DNA from: Deltaproteobacteria bacterium
GTDB lineage: Bacteria > Myxococcota > Myxococcia > Myxococcales > SZAS-1
DNA length: 64,000 nt
Direction of reading: 5' to 3'
Assembly (NCBI GenBank): GCA_018266075.1
Contig: JAFEBB010000034.1
Location: forward strand, 22,076-86,075
Shown here: piece after piece, positions 51,780 through 60,421 of the stretch
How positions within the stretch are numbered: the first letter of the stretch is position 1
Layout of the letters: every line of letters begins with the position of its first letter
The notes under the pieces: generated by a model
The model's database searches: none
Told to the model about the DNA's origin: nothing
Seen by the model: only the letters and a program-made list of their open reading frames with translations
Position numbers and translations under genes: made by a program

Positions 51780-53333
51780 TCAGTGCGCGATGGCCAGCAC
51801 CAGGGCAACGATCGCAGCGAGGACGATCGCGCCGGCGAGGATGAGCACGCCCGGAAGCTTCGCCTTGGGTGGCGGCTCTCGGCGCGCGGTGCGGCGCGGC
51901 GCTTCGGTCACCGGCTCCTCTGCATCCCAGCTCGCGTCGAGGAAGCGGGCCTCGATGTTGCCGAGCTGAAGCCGGTCGCCGGGCGAGAGTCGCGAGTCGC
52001 GCACGCGGGCGCCGTTCACGCGCACCACGCCCTCGCCCGCGGCCTGCACACGCCAGGCGCCGCCTTCGAAGAGCAGCCGCGCGTGCAGCACGTCGAGGCC
52101 GGGGTCGTTGATCCAGATGTCGCCGTCGCGACCGCGGCCGATGCTGAGGATGGTGCGCACGCACGCAAACTCCTGCTCGCCGACGACGAGCCGCGGCGCC
52201 TCCAGCTCGGGCACGTCGTCGACGGCCGCGCGCGTGGCCTTGTCCTTGGGCAGGTTCCGGGCTCGTCCGGGGGCCGTCACGGCCGCGCGGGTATCGGCCT
52301 GGCCCGGCGCCGTCACGACCTCCACCTGCGCGTCCTGCGGCTTGGCCGCGCGCGGCCAGCGCGAGAGATCCGCGCGGGGGCCGACGTCGAGGTCCATCTC
52401 CTGGAGCTCGTCGGCGAACAGCGCGCGCACCGCCGGTCCCACCACGTCGGAATTCGCTTCGCCACCGCGCAGCTGCAAGAACGACTCGAGCGCGTCGCCG
52501 AAGAGCTTGGCGCTCGGGAAGCGGCGCTCGCGCTCGGTGGCCATCGCCAGGAGCACGATCGCCTCGAGCTCCTGCGTGAGCTCCTGGCGCCAGGTCGTGG
52601 GCCGCGAGAACTCGCCGTACACCACGCGGAAGAGCACACCCATCATGTCGCCGTCGTAGGGCAGCCGGCCGCAGAGCATCTCGTAGAGCACCACCCCGGT
52701 GGCGAAGACGTCGGTGCGTCCGTCGAGCGGCCGCGAGCGCGCCTGCTCCGGCGAGAAGTAGAGGTACTTGCCCTTCACGAAGCCGGTGCGCGTGTGCTCG
52801 CGCGAGGGTGAGGGCTGCGCGTAGGCCTTGGCCACGCCGAAGTCCACGAGCTTCACCTCGCCGCCGTAGCCGAGGAGCACGTTCTGCGGCGAGATGTCGC
52901 GGTGCACCAGCCCGAGCGGCGCCCCATCGTCGCCCTTGAGCGCGTGCGCGTGCGCGAGCCCGCGACACATCTGCACCGCGATCTGGCACGCGAGCGTCTC
53001 CGGAAGCCGCACGCCGTTCTCTCGCGCGCGGTCGATGGCGCGCGCCAGAGGCTGGCCGGCCACGTACTCCATCGCCAGGTACGGCTCGCCGTGGACATCA
53101 CCCGCGTCGTACACGCGCACCAGGTTCGGGTGCTTGAGCGCCGCGGAGATGCGCACCTCCTCGTCGAACATGGAGTGGAAGTCGCGGCGATGCGCCTGCG
53201 AGTGGAGGATGCGCTTGAGGGCCACGGTGCGGCCGCGCGCGTCCTCCGCGAGATCCACGCGGGCCATGCCGCCCTCGGCGATGGGGCGGATCAGCCGGTA
53301 GGGACCGAAGCGCTCGCTCGTGCTCGACGCCAC
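51780..53333 (-). CDS. Membrane Ser/Thr protein kinase with FHA domain
   Basis: A 517-aa protein. The N-terminal kinase domain (about 10-275) has the Gly loop IAEGGMARV, Lys40 (VALK), Glu59, catalytic VHRDISPQN (Asp146), DFG (Asp164) and the P+1 region SPEQ. A Pro/Ala-rich linker with a repeated VTAPG motif follows, then an FHA domain (about 400-470; SIGRGRDGDIWIN, VRVNGARV) and a C-terminal membrane helix (about 490-513) with the kinase facing the cytoplasm. Such kinases are abundant in myxobacteria. Initiation is at a GTG; no ATG is nearby. It sits 12 bp behind the ABC permease. Confidence 0.92.
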   Translation of the reverse strand: MASSTSERFGPYRLIRPIAEGGMARVDLAEDARGRTVALKRILHSQAHRRDFHSMFDEEVRISAALKHPNLVRVYDAGDVHGEPYLAMEYVAGQPLARAIDRARENGVRLPETLACQIAVQMCRGLAHAHALKGDDGAPLGLVHRDISPQNVLLGYGGEVKLVDFGVAKAYAQPSPSREHTRTGFVKGKYLYFSPEQARSRPLDGRTDVFATGVVLYEMLCGRLPYDGDMMGVLFRVVYGEFSRPTTWRQELTQELEAIVLLAMATERERRFPSAKLFGDALESFLQLRGGEANSDVVGPAVRALFADELQEMDLDVGPRADLSRWPRAAKPQDAQVEVVTAPGQADTRAAVTAPGRARNLPKDKATRAAVDDVPELEAPRLVVGEQEFACVRTILSIGRGRDGDIWINDPGLDVLHARLLFEGGAWRVQAAGEGVVRVNGARVRDSRLSPGDRLQLGNIEARFLDASWDAEEPVTEAPRRTARREPPPKAKLPGVLILAGAIVLAAIVALVLAIAH

Positions 53334-53345
53334 GACGCCTCCCCG

Positions 53346-54515
53346 TCAGCGCCCGAAGACGATCTTCTCCTGCACCAGCAGCCGCGAGGTGATCACCAGA
53401 CAAATCGCCGCGGCCACGCACGCGCTGAGCGCCGCGACGATCAGCGCCACGCTCGACACCGGATCGCCGCGCATCACGTCGGTCATGAGCAGATCCTGGC
53501 TCAGCGTGGGCACCGCGTGCATCCACGCCTGCGGCTTGATCGGGCTCAGCGAGAGGAACATCCCCGGCAGCATGGGCACGAACACCACGAGGGTGACGTA
53601 CGTCTGCGCCTCCTTGAAGCTGCGCGCGAACGTGGCCACCAGCATCTGCAGCGCGCTGGTGAAGAGCAGCAACGGCGCGGTCACGGCGAGCAGCAACATC
53701 TCCTCGTGCATGCCGAACGTGACCTTGAGGCCGAGCTCTTCGAGCGGCGCGCGATGCACCGCCGCGGCCGTGCCCGCGAGCATCACCAGCACGCCCACCA
53801 GCGCGTAGACCGTCGTCGCCATCCACTTGCCCAACACGACGGCCGACGGCGGCACCGGGTTCACCAGCAGCGGCTCGAGTGAGCCGCGCTCGCGCTCGCC
53901 GGCCATGGCGTCGATGGCCACGTGCATGCCTCCGATGAACGCGCCCATCAGCAAGAAGATGGGAATCATGTTCAGCAGCGTGGCGGCCTGTTGCTGCTTG
54001 GTGGAGAGATCGACTTCGTCGGGCGAGATGGCCACGGCGAGCTCGGGATCCACGCCGCGCGCGAGCAAGCGCATGGCGCCGATCTCGTGGCCGTAGAGCC
54101 GTAGCAGGCTCTTGGTGCGCTCAATCGAGCGCCGCGTGCGGTTGTTGGATCCGTCTTCGACGACCTGCACCGTCGCGGGCCTCCCCGCGAGGAAGTCCTT
54201 GCCGAAGTCCTCGGGGACGACGAGCACCACGTCGAGCTCGCCGCTCTTCACCTTTGCTTCGTAGTCGGCGGGCGCGGTCGAGAGGTGCGCGCCGCTGCGC
54301 AGCAAGAAGGCAGCGAGGTTGGGCGCGCGGTCCTGGCCGACCATCGCGATCTCGAGTGGGCGACTGGTGCTCTCCCACGACGCGAGCAGCGTCATCACCA
54401 TGGCGATCGTGAGCGGCCCGATGAGCGGAAACGCGAGCGCCGACACGAGCGAGCGCCGATCGCGCGCGTGATCGCGGACTTCCTTCCCGAAGATGATCCG
54501 AACGAGCCGCATCAT
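53346..54515 (-). CDS. ABC transporter permease (NatB-like, ABC-2 type)
   Basis: A 389-aa permease: one N-terminal membrane helix (about 25-47), a large external domain (about 50-185; LDVVLVVPEDFGKDF), then about five helices in the C-terminal half, with the conserved ERERGSLEPLLVNPVPPSAVVLGKW block typical of NatB/ABC-2 exporters. It pairs with the adjacent ATPase (4-bp overlap). The substrate, perhaps Na+ or a small organic molecule, is unknown. Confidence 0.88.
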   Translation of the reverse strand: MMRLVRIIFGKEVRDHARDRRSLVSALAFPLIGPLTIAMVMTLLASWESTSRPLEIAMVGQDRAPNLAAFLLRSGAHLSTAPADYEAKVKSGELDVVLVVPEDFGKDFLAGRPATVQVVEDGSNNRTRRSIERTKSLLRLYGHEIGAMRLLARGVDPELAVAISPDEVDLSTKQQQAATLLNMIPIFLLMGAFIGGMHVAIDAMAGERERGSLEPLLVNPVPPSAVVLGKWMATTVYALVGVLVMLAGTAAAVHRAPLEELGLKVTFGMHEEMLLLAVTAPLLLFTSALQMLVATFARSFKEAQTYVTLVVFVPMLPGMFLSLSPIKPQAWMHAVPTLSQDLLMTDVMRGDPVSSVALIVAALSACVAAAICLVITSRLLVQEKIVFGR

Positions 54516-55240
54516 GGGCGGGCCTCGTCGGTGGTGAGCTTCACGAAGGCGTCCTCGAGGTTGTCCATGCCGGTCTGCGCGCGGAGCTCGTCGACGGTTC
54601 CTTCTGCGCGAACGCGGCCGTGCGCCACGATCACGATGCGATCGCAGAGCGCGGCGACCTCCTGCATCACGTGGCTCGAGAACACCACGCAGCGGCCCGA
54701 GTCCTTGAGCCGTCGGATGATCTCGCGCGTGGCACGCGTGCTCGGAACATCGAGACCATTCGTGGGCTCGTCGAGGAGCACGTTCGGCGGGTCGTGCACG
54801 AGCGCGCGCGCGAGCGCGACCTTCACCCGCTCGCCTTGCGAGAAGCCCTGCGTGCGGCGATCGGCGATGTCGCGCATGTCGAGCAGCTCGATGAGCTCTT
54901 CGGTGCGCTTGGCTAGCCGCGCGTCGTCGAGGCCCTGGAGCTGGCCGAAGTAGCGGATGTGCTCGCGCGCAGTGAGCCGCGGATAGAGCCCGCGCGCATC
55001 GGGAAGCACGCCCAGCCGCCGCCGCGACGCGAGCGGATCCAGCGCAGCATCCACGCCGTCGACACGCACCTCGCCGCTGTCAGGCTTCACGAGCGTGTAG
55101 ATCATGCGCAGCGTGGTCGTCTTGCCGGCGCCGTTGGGCCCGAGCAATCCGGTGATCGCGCCATCGCGCGCGACGAAGCTCACCTCGTCCACCGCGACGA
55201 CGGATCCGAACTGCCGATGCAGCTTCACGGCCTCGATCAT
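54512..55240 (-). CDS. ABC transporter ATP-binding protein (NatA-like)
   Basis: A 242-aa ABC ATPase with Walker A GPNGAGKTTT, Q-loop, signature FSQGERVKVALARAL (FSQGE instead of LSGGQ, as common in NatA/CcmA-like exporters), Walker B NVLLDEPTNGLD and switch His in FSSHVMQEV. It energises the permease encoded just downstream. The start overlaps the hydrolase stop by 4 bp, linking the operon hydrolase-ATPase-permease-kinase. Confidence 0.93.
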   Translation of the reverse strand: MIEAVKLHRQFGSVVAVDEVSFVARDGAITGLLGPNGAGKTTTLRMIYTLVKPDSGEVRVDGVDAALDPLASRRRLGVLPDARGLYPRLTAREHIRYFGQLQGLDDARLAKRTEELIELLDMRDIADRRTQGFSQGERVKVALARALVHDPPNVLLDEPTNGLDVPSTRATREIIRRLKDSGRCVVFSSHVMQEVAALCDRIVIVAHGRVRAEGTVDELRAQTGMDNLEDAFVKLTTDEARP

Positions 55241-56727
55241 GGCGTCGGCCCCGCGAAGCTCTCGAAGAACGGCGGGCGGCCGAGCGTGCTCACGCAGCCG
55301 GCATCGAGCGCGTCGGCATTTCCAGCGGCGATGAACTGTGCGACGAGATCCGGCACGCAGCCTTGCGGCGTGGTGCCGTGCCCGACGCCGGGGACGATCA
55401 CGTGCGTGCCGTGCGAGAGCCCGGCCTTCGCTTCCTCGGCGCGGCGCGGCGGCGTCACCGGATCCAACTCACCCGAGAGCAGCAGCACCGGCCGATCGCT
55501 CTTTACGACCTCGTGGTAGCTCGGATCCACTTTGCCTCGCGGCCAGAACTCGCAGACGTCGCTGAGCTGCTGCGCGTAGGTGTCGCCGAAGTACGTCTCG
55601 GAGGTGTTCACCTTGGCGCGCGCTTCCTTCGTCGCCATGGGCGCGTCCTCGGCGCAGATCACGCTGAAGAACATGCCTTGATCGATGCCCGCGCCGATGC
55701 CGCCCGAGACGCCAAACGCCTGCGCCACGAACGGACCGAAGTCACCGTGCGACGCGCGCTGAATGATCAGTGGCAACAGCGATGAGATCTCCGGCTCGTA
55801 GAGCAGGCTGTGCAGGTTCATCACGAAGCCATCGCGCGTGATGGTGAGATCCGTCGGCGCGCCGGTGAGCGGGTGTGCCACGGTCACGTGCGCGGGTTGC
55901 GCCGAGAGCTTGGCCAGAAGCGCAACGAACTGACCCCTGAGATCTGGATAAGTCTTGCTGCACGTGGCGTCGGCGGCGCAGGCGTCGAAGATGAGCTCGA
56001 ACGCGCGCTGACCGTCGCTGGCAATCGTCAGCATCAGCGAGTTCGTCGGAGGTGCCACGCCGTCGATGACCGCGGCGCGCACGTGATCGCCGTGCTGACG
56101 CAGATACACAAGCGCGGCGCGCGTGCCGTAGCTCGCGCCCCACACGTTGATCTGGTCGTAGCCGAGCGCGCGCCGGACGTCGTCGAGATCGTCCATGGCA
56201 ATCGTGGTCGTGTAGCGGCGCACGTCGGTGCCTTCCTTGGCGTAGCGATCGAGGCACGCGTGCAGCACGGGCTTGTCGAGGCCGATGCTCAGCCGCTCGG
56301 CGAGCCCCGCGTCCTCGGCGCCTTCGCACTTGAGGCCGTTCGACTTGCCGGTGCCGCGCTGATCCACGAACACCAGATCGCGCGTGCGGCGCACCTTCTC
56401 GAAGAGCGGCAGAACTTTGTCCACGAGGTCGGCCGCGGCCTGCCCCGGCCCGCCCGCGAGGATGAAGAGCGGATCCGGCTTTCGATTTCCGGAGAGCGCG
56501 GGCACCACCGCGACGCGCAGGCCGATCTTCTTGCTGGCCGGATCCGCGCGATCCTCGGGGACCTCGAGCGTGCCGCACTTCACCTCGTCGTTGACGCCCT
56601 TCAGGCGACAAGGCGCGAGCGTGAGCGTGGGCTTCGTCTCGGCGGCTTGCACGGGACGATCGTCGATCGCGCGGAGCAGAAAGAAGACGCCCAGCGCCAC
56701 CAGCCCGAGCTGCACGAGTCGCCGCAT
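55237..56727 (-). CDS. Secreted alpha/beta hydrolase, tripeptidyl-aminopeptidase-like
   Basis: A 496-aa exported protein with an N-terminal hydrophobic leader (first 30 residues) and an alpha/beta-hydrolase core: oxyanion HGGPG-like LAGGPGQ (about 91-96), VDQRGTGKS, nucleophile elbow GASYGTR (Ser199), and near the C-terminus the acid in SGELDPVTPP and His in GVGHGTTPQGC. This matches SGNH-unrelated TAP/proline-iminopeptidase-like hydrolases of about 500 aa, which often act on peptides in the periplasm or outside. It is the first gene of the ABC operon, after 42 bp of gap from the CHAP gene. Confidence 0.85.
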   Translation of the reverse strand: MRRLVQLGLVALGVFFLLRAIDDRPVQAAETKPTLTLAPCRLKGVNDEVKCGTLEVPEDRADPASKKIGLRVAVVPALSGNRKPDPLFILAGGPGQAAADLVDKVLPLFEKVRRTRDLVFVDQRGTGKSNGLKCEGAEDAGLAERLSIGLDKPVLHACLDRYAKEGTDVRRYTTTIAMDDLDDVRRALGYDQINVWGASYGTRAALVYLRQHGDHVRAAVIDGVAPPTNSLMLTIASDGQRAFELIFDACAADATCSKTYPDLRGQFVALLAKLSAQPAHVTVAHPLTGAPTDLTITRDGFVMNLHSLLYEPEISSLLPLIIQRASHGDFGPFVAQAFGVSGGIGAGIDQGMFFSVICAEDAPMATKEARAKVNTSETYFGDTYAQQLSDVCEFWPRGKVDPSYHEVVKSDRPVLLLSGELDPVTPPRRAEEAKAGLSHGTHVIVPGVGHGTTPQGCVPDLVAQFIAAGNADALDAGCVSTLGRPPFFESFAGPTP

Positions 56728-56769
56728 CGCCGCAGGATACCCAGCGTTCGGCGCGCGAGCGACGACGAT

Positions 56770-57807
56770 TCACCGCTTGCGGCGCACGAGCACCACGGGC
56801 ACCAGCAGCGCGAGCAGCTCCATCGCATCAATCGACGCGCACGAGCCGCGCACCTCGGGCAGCTTCGCGAGCGGCTTGGGCTCCTCGACGTGGCCGCCAT
56901 CGGGCAGCTCCACGAACGCAACCGGGCCCGCATCGGGCTCGCAAGCGTGGCCGCCGTCCTTCTCGCCGTCGATCACGCCGTCGCAGTCGTCGTCGACGCC
57001 GTTGCAGGTCTCGGCCTTCGGCTCCACCACCTGCTTGCACGCGAGGTTTCCGTCCACGCAGCGCAGCTCGCCCACGCCGCACGGACCCGGCAGGCCCGCG
57101 TCGCAGCTGCCCGCGTCGATCGGATCCGCGCCGCTGCAAGCGCCGTAGTCGTCCCACTGGCAGCTCGCGTTACAGGTGCGCGCGTGCGTGCCGCAGGTGC
57201 CGCACGCTTCGCTGTCGGAGTCGCCGGGATGGCACGCGCCCTCGTCGCTGCACGCGCCCCAGCCGCCCCAGGCGCCGTCGTTGCCGCAGCCGCGCGATTG
57301 CGTGCCGCAGTTGCCGCAGCTCTGCGTCTGCGTGTCGCCGGGGCTGCACGCCACCTGGCCCGCGCGGACGATGAAGCCGCCGGTGAACCAGCTCGCCGAG
57401 TAGTTGGCGGAGTCCATGCCGTAGTTGCCCCAGCAGTTCTCCTCGTGCACGGTGATGTTCCCGCCGCCGTTGAGCGACGTGGTGAAGGCCACGTGGCCGT
57501 AGCTGGTGGTGTCGTTGTTGGCGATGGAGCCGACCACCGGGCTGGAGAGCACCTGGTACGACGCGTTCGCGGCGGCGTTGCCGTGCCACTGGTTCGCGTT
57601 GCCCCAGCCCGGCAAGCCCACGCCCCACGCGCAGCACGCGGCCTCCCACGCGTACCAGGTGCAGTTGCCGCCATTGTCGCAGCACGGGTACGGGTCGTTG
57701 GCGCCGCACTGGCAGTCGTCCTTCTGATCGCCGCACTGGTAGACCGCGTGCGCCGATGCGGGAACGAAGAGCGCGAGCAGCGTCGCGATCGTGGCGACGC
57801 GCTTCAC
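56770..57807 (-). CDS. Secreted CHAP-domain cell-wall hydrolase with MYXO-CTERM-like tail
   Basis: A 345-aa protein. The signal peptide (first 20 residues) is followed by a CHAP domain: Cys49 in NCTWYAWEA (nucleophile) and His105 in YGHVAF, with GNANQWHG and an acidic residue in HEEN, as expected for amidase/endopeptidase CHAP enzymes. Cys-rich repeats follow (CGNCGTQSRGC, CGTCGTHARTC; about 150-235), then a MopE-like CNGVDDDCDG and a Pro-rich spacer. The C-terminus has Cys326, a hydrophobic helix and a terminal RRKR, which resembles the MYXO-CTERM anchoring/processing signal of myxobacteria. It is probably surface-displayed and cleaves peptidoglycan. The stop lies 42 bp before the hydrolase gene. 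Confidence 0.8.
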   Translation of the reverse strand: MKRVATIATLLALFVPASAHAVYQCGDQKDDCQCGANDPYPCCDNGGNCTWYAWEAACCAWGVGLPGWGNANQWHGNAAANASYQVLSSPVVGSIANNDTTSYGHVAFTTSLNGGGNITVHEENCWGNYGMDSANYSASWFTGGFIVRAGQVACSPGDTQTQSCGNCGTQSRGCGNDGAWGGWGACSDEGACHPGDSDSEACGTCGTHARTCNASCQWDDYGACSGADPIDAGSCDAGLPGPCGVGELRCVDGNLACKQVVEPKAETCNGVDDDCDGVIDGEKDGGHACEPDAGPVAFVELPDGGHVEEPKPLAKLPEVRGSCASIDAMELLALLVPVVLVRRKR

Positions 57808-58310
57808 TGCGTCACCTCGAACGAGTCGAGCGCCGCTTCGAATTCTGCTGCGGCGCGCAGGTCGTCCTTGTTGATGCAGGTGATGCGCACGACCTTGCCG
57901 TCGACGGCGAACACGGCGGTGCGGCGTCCGAACTGCTGGCCGGTGCGCGGGTGCTCGAAGAGGACCGCGGGCGTGTGGCCATGCATCGCGTGCCAGGGCA
58001 TCTGCGCGCGATCAGGCGTGAGCAGGAAGGGGAGGTGCTCCGGGATCCAGGCGTCGAGCGGCTGCTGGCGCGGGTTCGCCCAGATGCCGATCTCCAGCTC
58101 GTAGCCATTGGGCCCGGAGAGCGTGAGCACGTCGGTCATCTGCGACTCGGCGGCGTTGGCGAAGTGCCGGCTCTCGATGAGCGTCTGCGTGAGCGGCACC
58201 GAGAACGCCACGTGCGCGCGCGCGTCGACGTGGTGGCGGAAGGTGAGGCCGTCCCAAACGAGCGGATCCGAAGATCCGCCACCGGCCGAGAGCGCCACGA
58301 GCGCGAGCAT
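57804..58310 (-). CDS. Protein of unknown function upstream of CHAP hydrolase
   Basis: A protein of about 168 aa, starting MLALVALSAGGGSSDP (ATG at 58310; the frame is open to an ATG at 58400, but extension over the divergent promoter is less likely). It has an alternating beta-strand pattern without recognised motifs (TLSGPNGYELEIGIWANP, TAVFAVDGKVVRITCINKDD). No signal peptide is evident, though the short hydrophobic start could be part of one. Its stop overlaps the CHAP gene start by 4 bp (ATGA), so the two are coupled and may act together; an inhibitor or chaperone role is speculation. Confidence 0.5.
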   Translation of the reverse strand: MLALVALSAGGGSSDPLVWDGLTFRHHVDARAHVAFSVPLTQTLIESRHFANAAESQMTDVLTLSGPNGYELEIGIWANPRQQPLDAWIPEHLPFLLTPDRAQMPWHAMHGHTPAVLFEHPRTGQQFGRRTAVFAVDGKVVRITCINKDDLRAAAEFEAALDSFEVTQ

Positions 58311-58398
58311 GTAAAACGGATTCACGTACGCATTGTCGATTGAAGCGGCCGCGAGTTGCGTCGGGGCTGCGCTACGCTGGCGCCCGGGGGCGATCGGC

Positions 58399-59235
58399 AT
58401 GAATCGGCTGGAGATTCGTCGGGCTTCGGACCTGGCCGACTTCCTCGCGGCGCCGATGAACGCGGTTCTCGAGGGCAGCAGCTACACCTTCTACAACCTG
58501 GGCCAGCTCTGTGGCTGGCGCGTGTGGGGCCAGCCCTCGCGCGAAGAGGCTCAACAGCTCGTCGCGGCCATCGGCACGGCCTATGCCCCGGGCGCGCCGC
58601 CGTACCACTCGCTCGTGGACCTGCGGCACCTGGAGCGCGTCGACGGTGCCGGCTTCGAGATCTTGCTGCGCTTCGTGGAGCAGCACCGCGCGCGCATGGC
58701 CACGCAGCTCGTGCGGCAGGCGGTGGTCCGGCCCGCGGGGATGATGGGCGCGCTGGCCTCGGGCTTCTACGTGCAGCTCGTGCCCCGGCATCGCGTTCAG
58801 GTCTTCGACACCCTGAAGCAGGCGGCGCGCTGGCTCTCGCCGCCGGGGCGCGCGTCGCTGGCGTGGCTGGTGAAGGCGCTCGAGGCGCAGCCGGAGCCCA
58901 CGCTTTCGCTCCAGCTCCGGCGCTGGCTGGCCACGAACCTCGCCGCGCCCTCTCCGCGACACGCCGCGCGGGCGCTGGGCGTGTCGCTGCGCACCCTGCA
59001 ACGACGGCTGCACGCAAGCGGCAGCTCGTTCCAGGCCGAGCTCCGGGTGGCGCGCGTGCAGCACGCCCAGAAGCTGCTGCTCGAGTCGACGCTGAAGCTG
59101 GCAGCCGTCGCGCAGGAGAGCGGCTTCTCCTCCTCGCAGCAGCTGGCGACGGCGTTCGCGGCCGAGCTGCGCACGACGCCCTCTGCGTTCCGCAAGCGCT
59201 ACGCAAGCGCGGGGCTGCTCAAGGCGCCGCGGTGA
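58399..59235 (+). CDS. AraC-family regulator with STAS-like N-terminal domain
   Basis: A 278-aa protein. The C-terminal AraC HTH (about 180-270) is clear: RHAARALGVSLRTLQRRLHASGSSF, LAAVAQESGFSSSQQLATAF and TPSAFRKRY. The N-terminal 150 residues are unlike the usual cupin or ligand domains; SLVDLRHLERVDGAGFEILLRFVEQHR resembles the central strand-helix of a STAS/SpoIIAA-like fold, suggesting protein-protein rather than sugar input. Its 3' end overlaps the convergent lipase-like gene by 17 bp. The target genes are unknown; divergently placed CHAP-operon genes are candidates. Confidence 0.85.
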   Translation: MNRLEIRRASDLADFLAAPMNAVLEGSSYTFYNLGQLCGWRVWGQPSREEAQQLVAAIGTAYAPGAPPYHSLVDLRHLERVDGAGFEILLRFVEQHRARMATQLVRQAVVRPAGMMGALASGFYVQLVPRHRVQVFDTLKQAARWLSPPGRASLAWLVKALEAQPEPTLSLQLRRWLATNLAAPSPRHAARALGVSLRTLQRRLHASGSSFQAELRVARVQHAQKLLLESTLKLAAVAQESGFSSSQQLATAFAAELRTTPSAFRKRYASAGLLKAPR

Positions 59236-59998
59236 GCCCGTCGATGACGTGGCGGTAGACCACCGGATCCCAGAACGGCGAGAAGTGGTCCACCGGGTAG
59301 GCGCAGAGCTCCACGTTGTGCGCGCCCGCCACGACGGCGGTGTCGTGCGGAAGGATGAGATCGTCGTGGCAGCTGTAGATGGAGGTGAACCGCACCGTGG
59401 CAGGCACCGGCTCGCGGTCCACGCGCGCGAGCACGGCGCTGTCCCGGCGGATGTCGCGCATGCCCTGCCAGTCGACCACAGGATCTGCGATGCGTGCGGG
59501 TGCGCTCCCGTGGTGAGGTGAGACGAAGGTCACGAGGTGGGCGATGCGCTTATCTCCCCCGAGCAGCTCCAGGTAGTAGCGCGACACCACGCCGCCCACG
59601 CACTGCGCCACCACGTCGATGCGCTCCTGGCCCGAGGCCGCCGCCACCCGCTCGATCTCCGCGGCCAGCCGCTTGGCCGAGGGCACCACGCCGTCGGTGA
59701 GCAGCTCGGGATCCTCGTAGAGCACGGGCGTGAAGCCGTCGCGGCGCAGGCGCTCGGCCATGGAATCGAACATCTCCTTGCCGATGGTCATGCCCGGGTA
59801 GAGCAGCACCGTCTGGCCGTGGCCTACCGGATGCGGCGGATCCGGATCCGGCGCGGGCTGCTTCATGTCGTCGGCGTGCTGCGCGAGCCAATAGCTGCGC
59901 CAGGCTTCCGGGCTGCGCGGGTTCTTCACCGCAGGGGCGAGCCCGGTGCAGCCGAGCGTCGCCGGGGCAATCAGGAGCAAGAGGGTGAGCGTTTTCAT
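59219..59998 (-). CDS. Lipase-like alpha/beta-hydrolase lipoprotein with Cys at nucleophile position
   Basis: A 259-aa protein with a lipoprotein signal (lipobox TLGC, mature Cys17) and a lipase-type alpha/beta fold: LYPGM oxyanion strand, IDVVAQCVGGVVSRYYL at the nucleophile elbow, Asp213 in SCHDDLILP and His237 in VDHFSPFW. In typical family members the elbow is GHSMGG; here the Ser is replaced by Cys133 and the preceding His by Gln, while the acid and His are kept. The DNA at the codon (TGC) is unambiguous. It may therefore have a Cys nucleophile, altered chemistry, or be a binding protein. ATG 59998 is used because the signal starts there. Confidence 0.75.
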   Translation of the reverse strand: MKTLTLLLLIAPATLGCTGLAPAVKNPRSPEAWRSYWLAQHADDMKQPAPDPDPPHPVGHGQTVLLYPGMTIGKEMFDSMAERLRRDGFTPVLYEDPELLTDGVVPSAKRLAAEIERVAAASGQERIDVVAQCVGGVVSRYYLELLGGDKRIAHLVTFVSPHHGSAPARIADPVVDWQGMRDIRRDSAVLARVDREPVPATVRFTSIYSCHDDLILPHDTAVVAGAHNVELCAYPVDHFSPFWDPVVYRHVIDGLTAAP

Positions 59999-60073
59999 GC
60001 GCGGGCTTCTAGGCCTGCGCGCCACCGCCGCGCGTCTCGTCGCGCGCCATCCGTGTACCGCCGCGCGCCAGGG

Positions 60074-60361
60074 CTACTTCTTCGAGCCCACCGACACCGC
60101 CACCTTCCCCCAGACGAAGATCAGCACCAGGCCCACGCTCCCGAGCAGCATCGCGTCGCGGCGGTGCGCGAGCTCCCAGGCCTGCGCCATCAGCCCGTTG
60201 CCGCGCAGGTTGAGCCCCAGCGATTGCGGCTGCAGCACGCCGAGGTGGATCAGGGCCATCACCCCGACCACCACGCAGAGCACCGCCATCACCGATGCAA
60301 AGAGGACGCGCACCTCCCCATCATGCCTCGGCTTGTGGGCGAGGTGCTCGCATTTGGTCAC
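60074..60361 (-). CDS. Small two-helix membrane protein
   Basis: A 95-aa (or 79-aa from a GTG at 60313) protein with two predicted membrane helices (about 22-40 and 70-88) and a short loop (QSLGLNLRGNG). No family is recognised. A tail of Lys residues suggests the C-terminus is cytoplasmic. It is divergent from the quinone oxidoreductase gene over about 60 bp. Confidence 0.5.
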   Translation of the reverse strand: MTKCEHLAHKPRHDGEVRVLFASVMAVLCVVVGVMALIHLGVLQPQSLGLNLRGNGLMAQAWELAHRRDAMLLGSVGLVLIFVWGKVAVSVGSKK

Positions 60362-60421
60362 CCGGAGAGGAACTCACGGCCGAGCCCGCTTAGATTGCGC
60401 GCCTTCACGAGAGGGACATCG

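Noticed and set aside
55810..58104. 764-codon plus-strand open frame with Ala/Val/Arg repeats
   Set aside because: Antisense to the alpha/beta hydrolase and the CHAP gene; repeat-like text derives from Gly-rich Cys repeats on the other strand.
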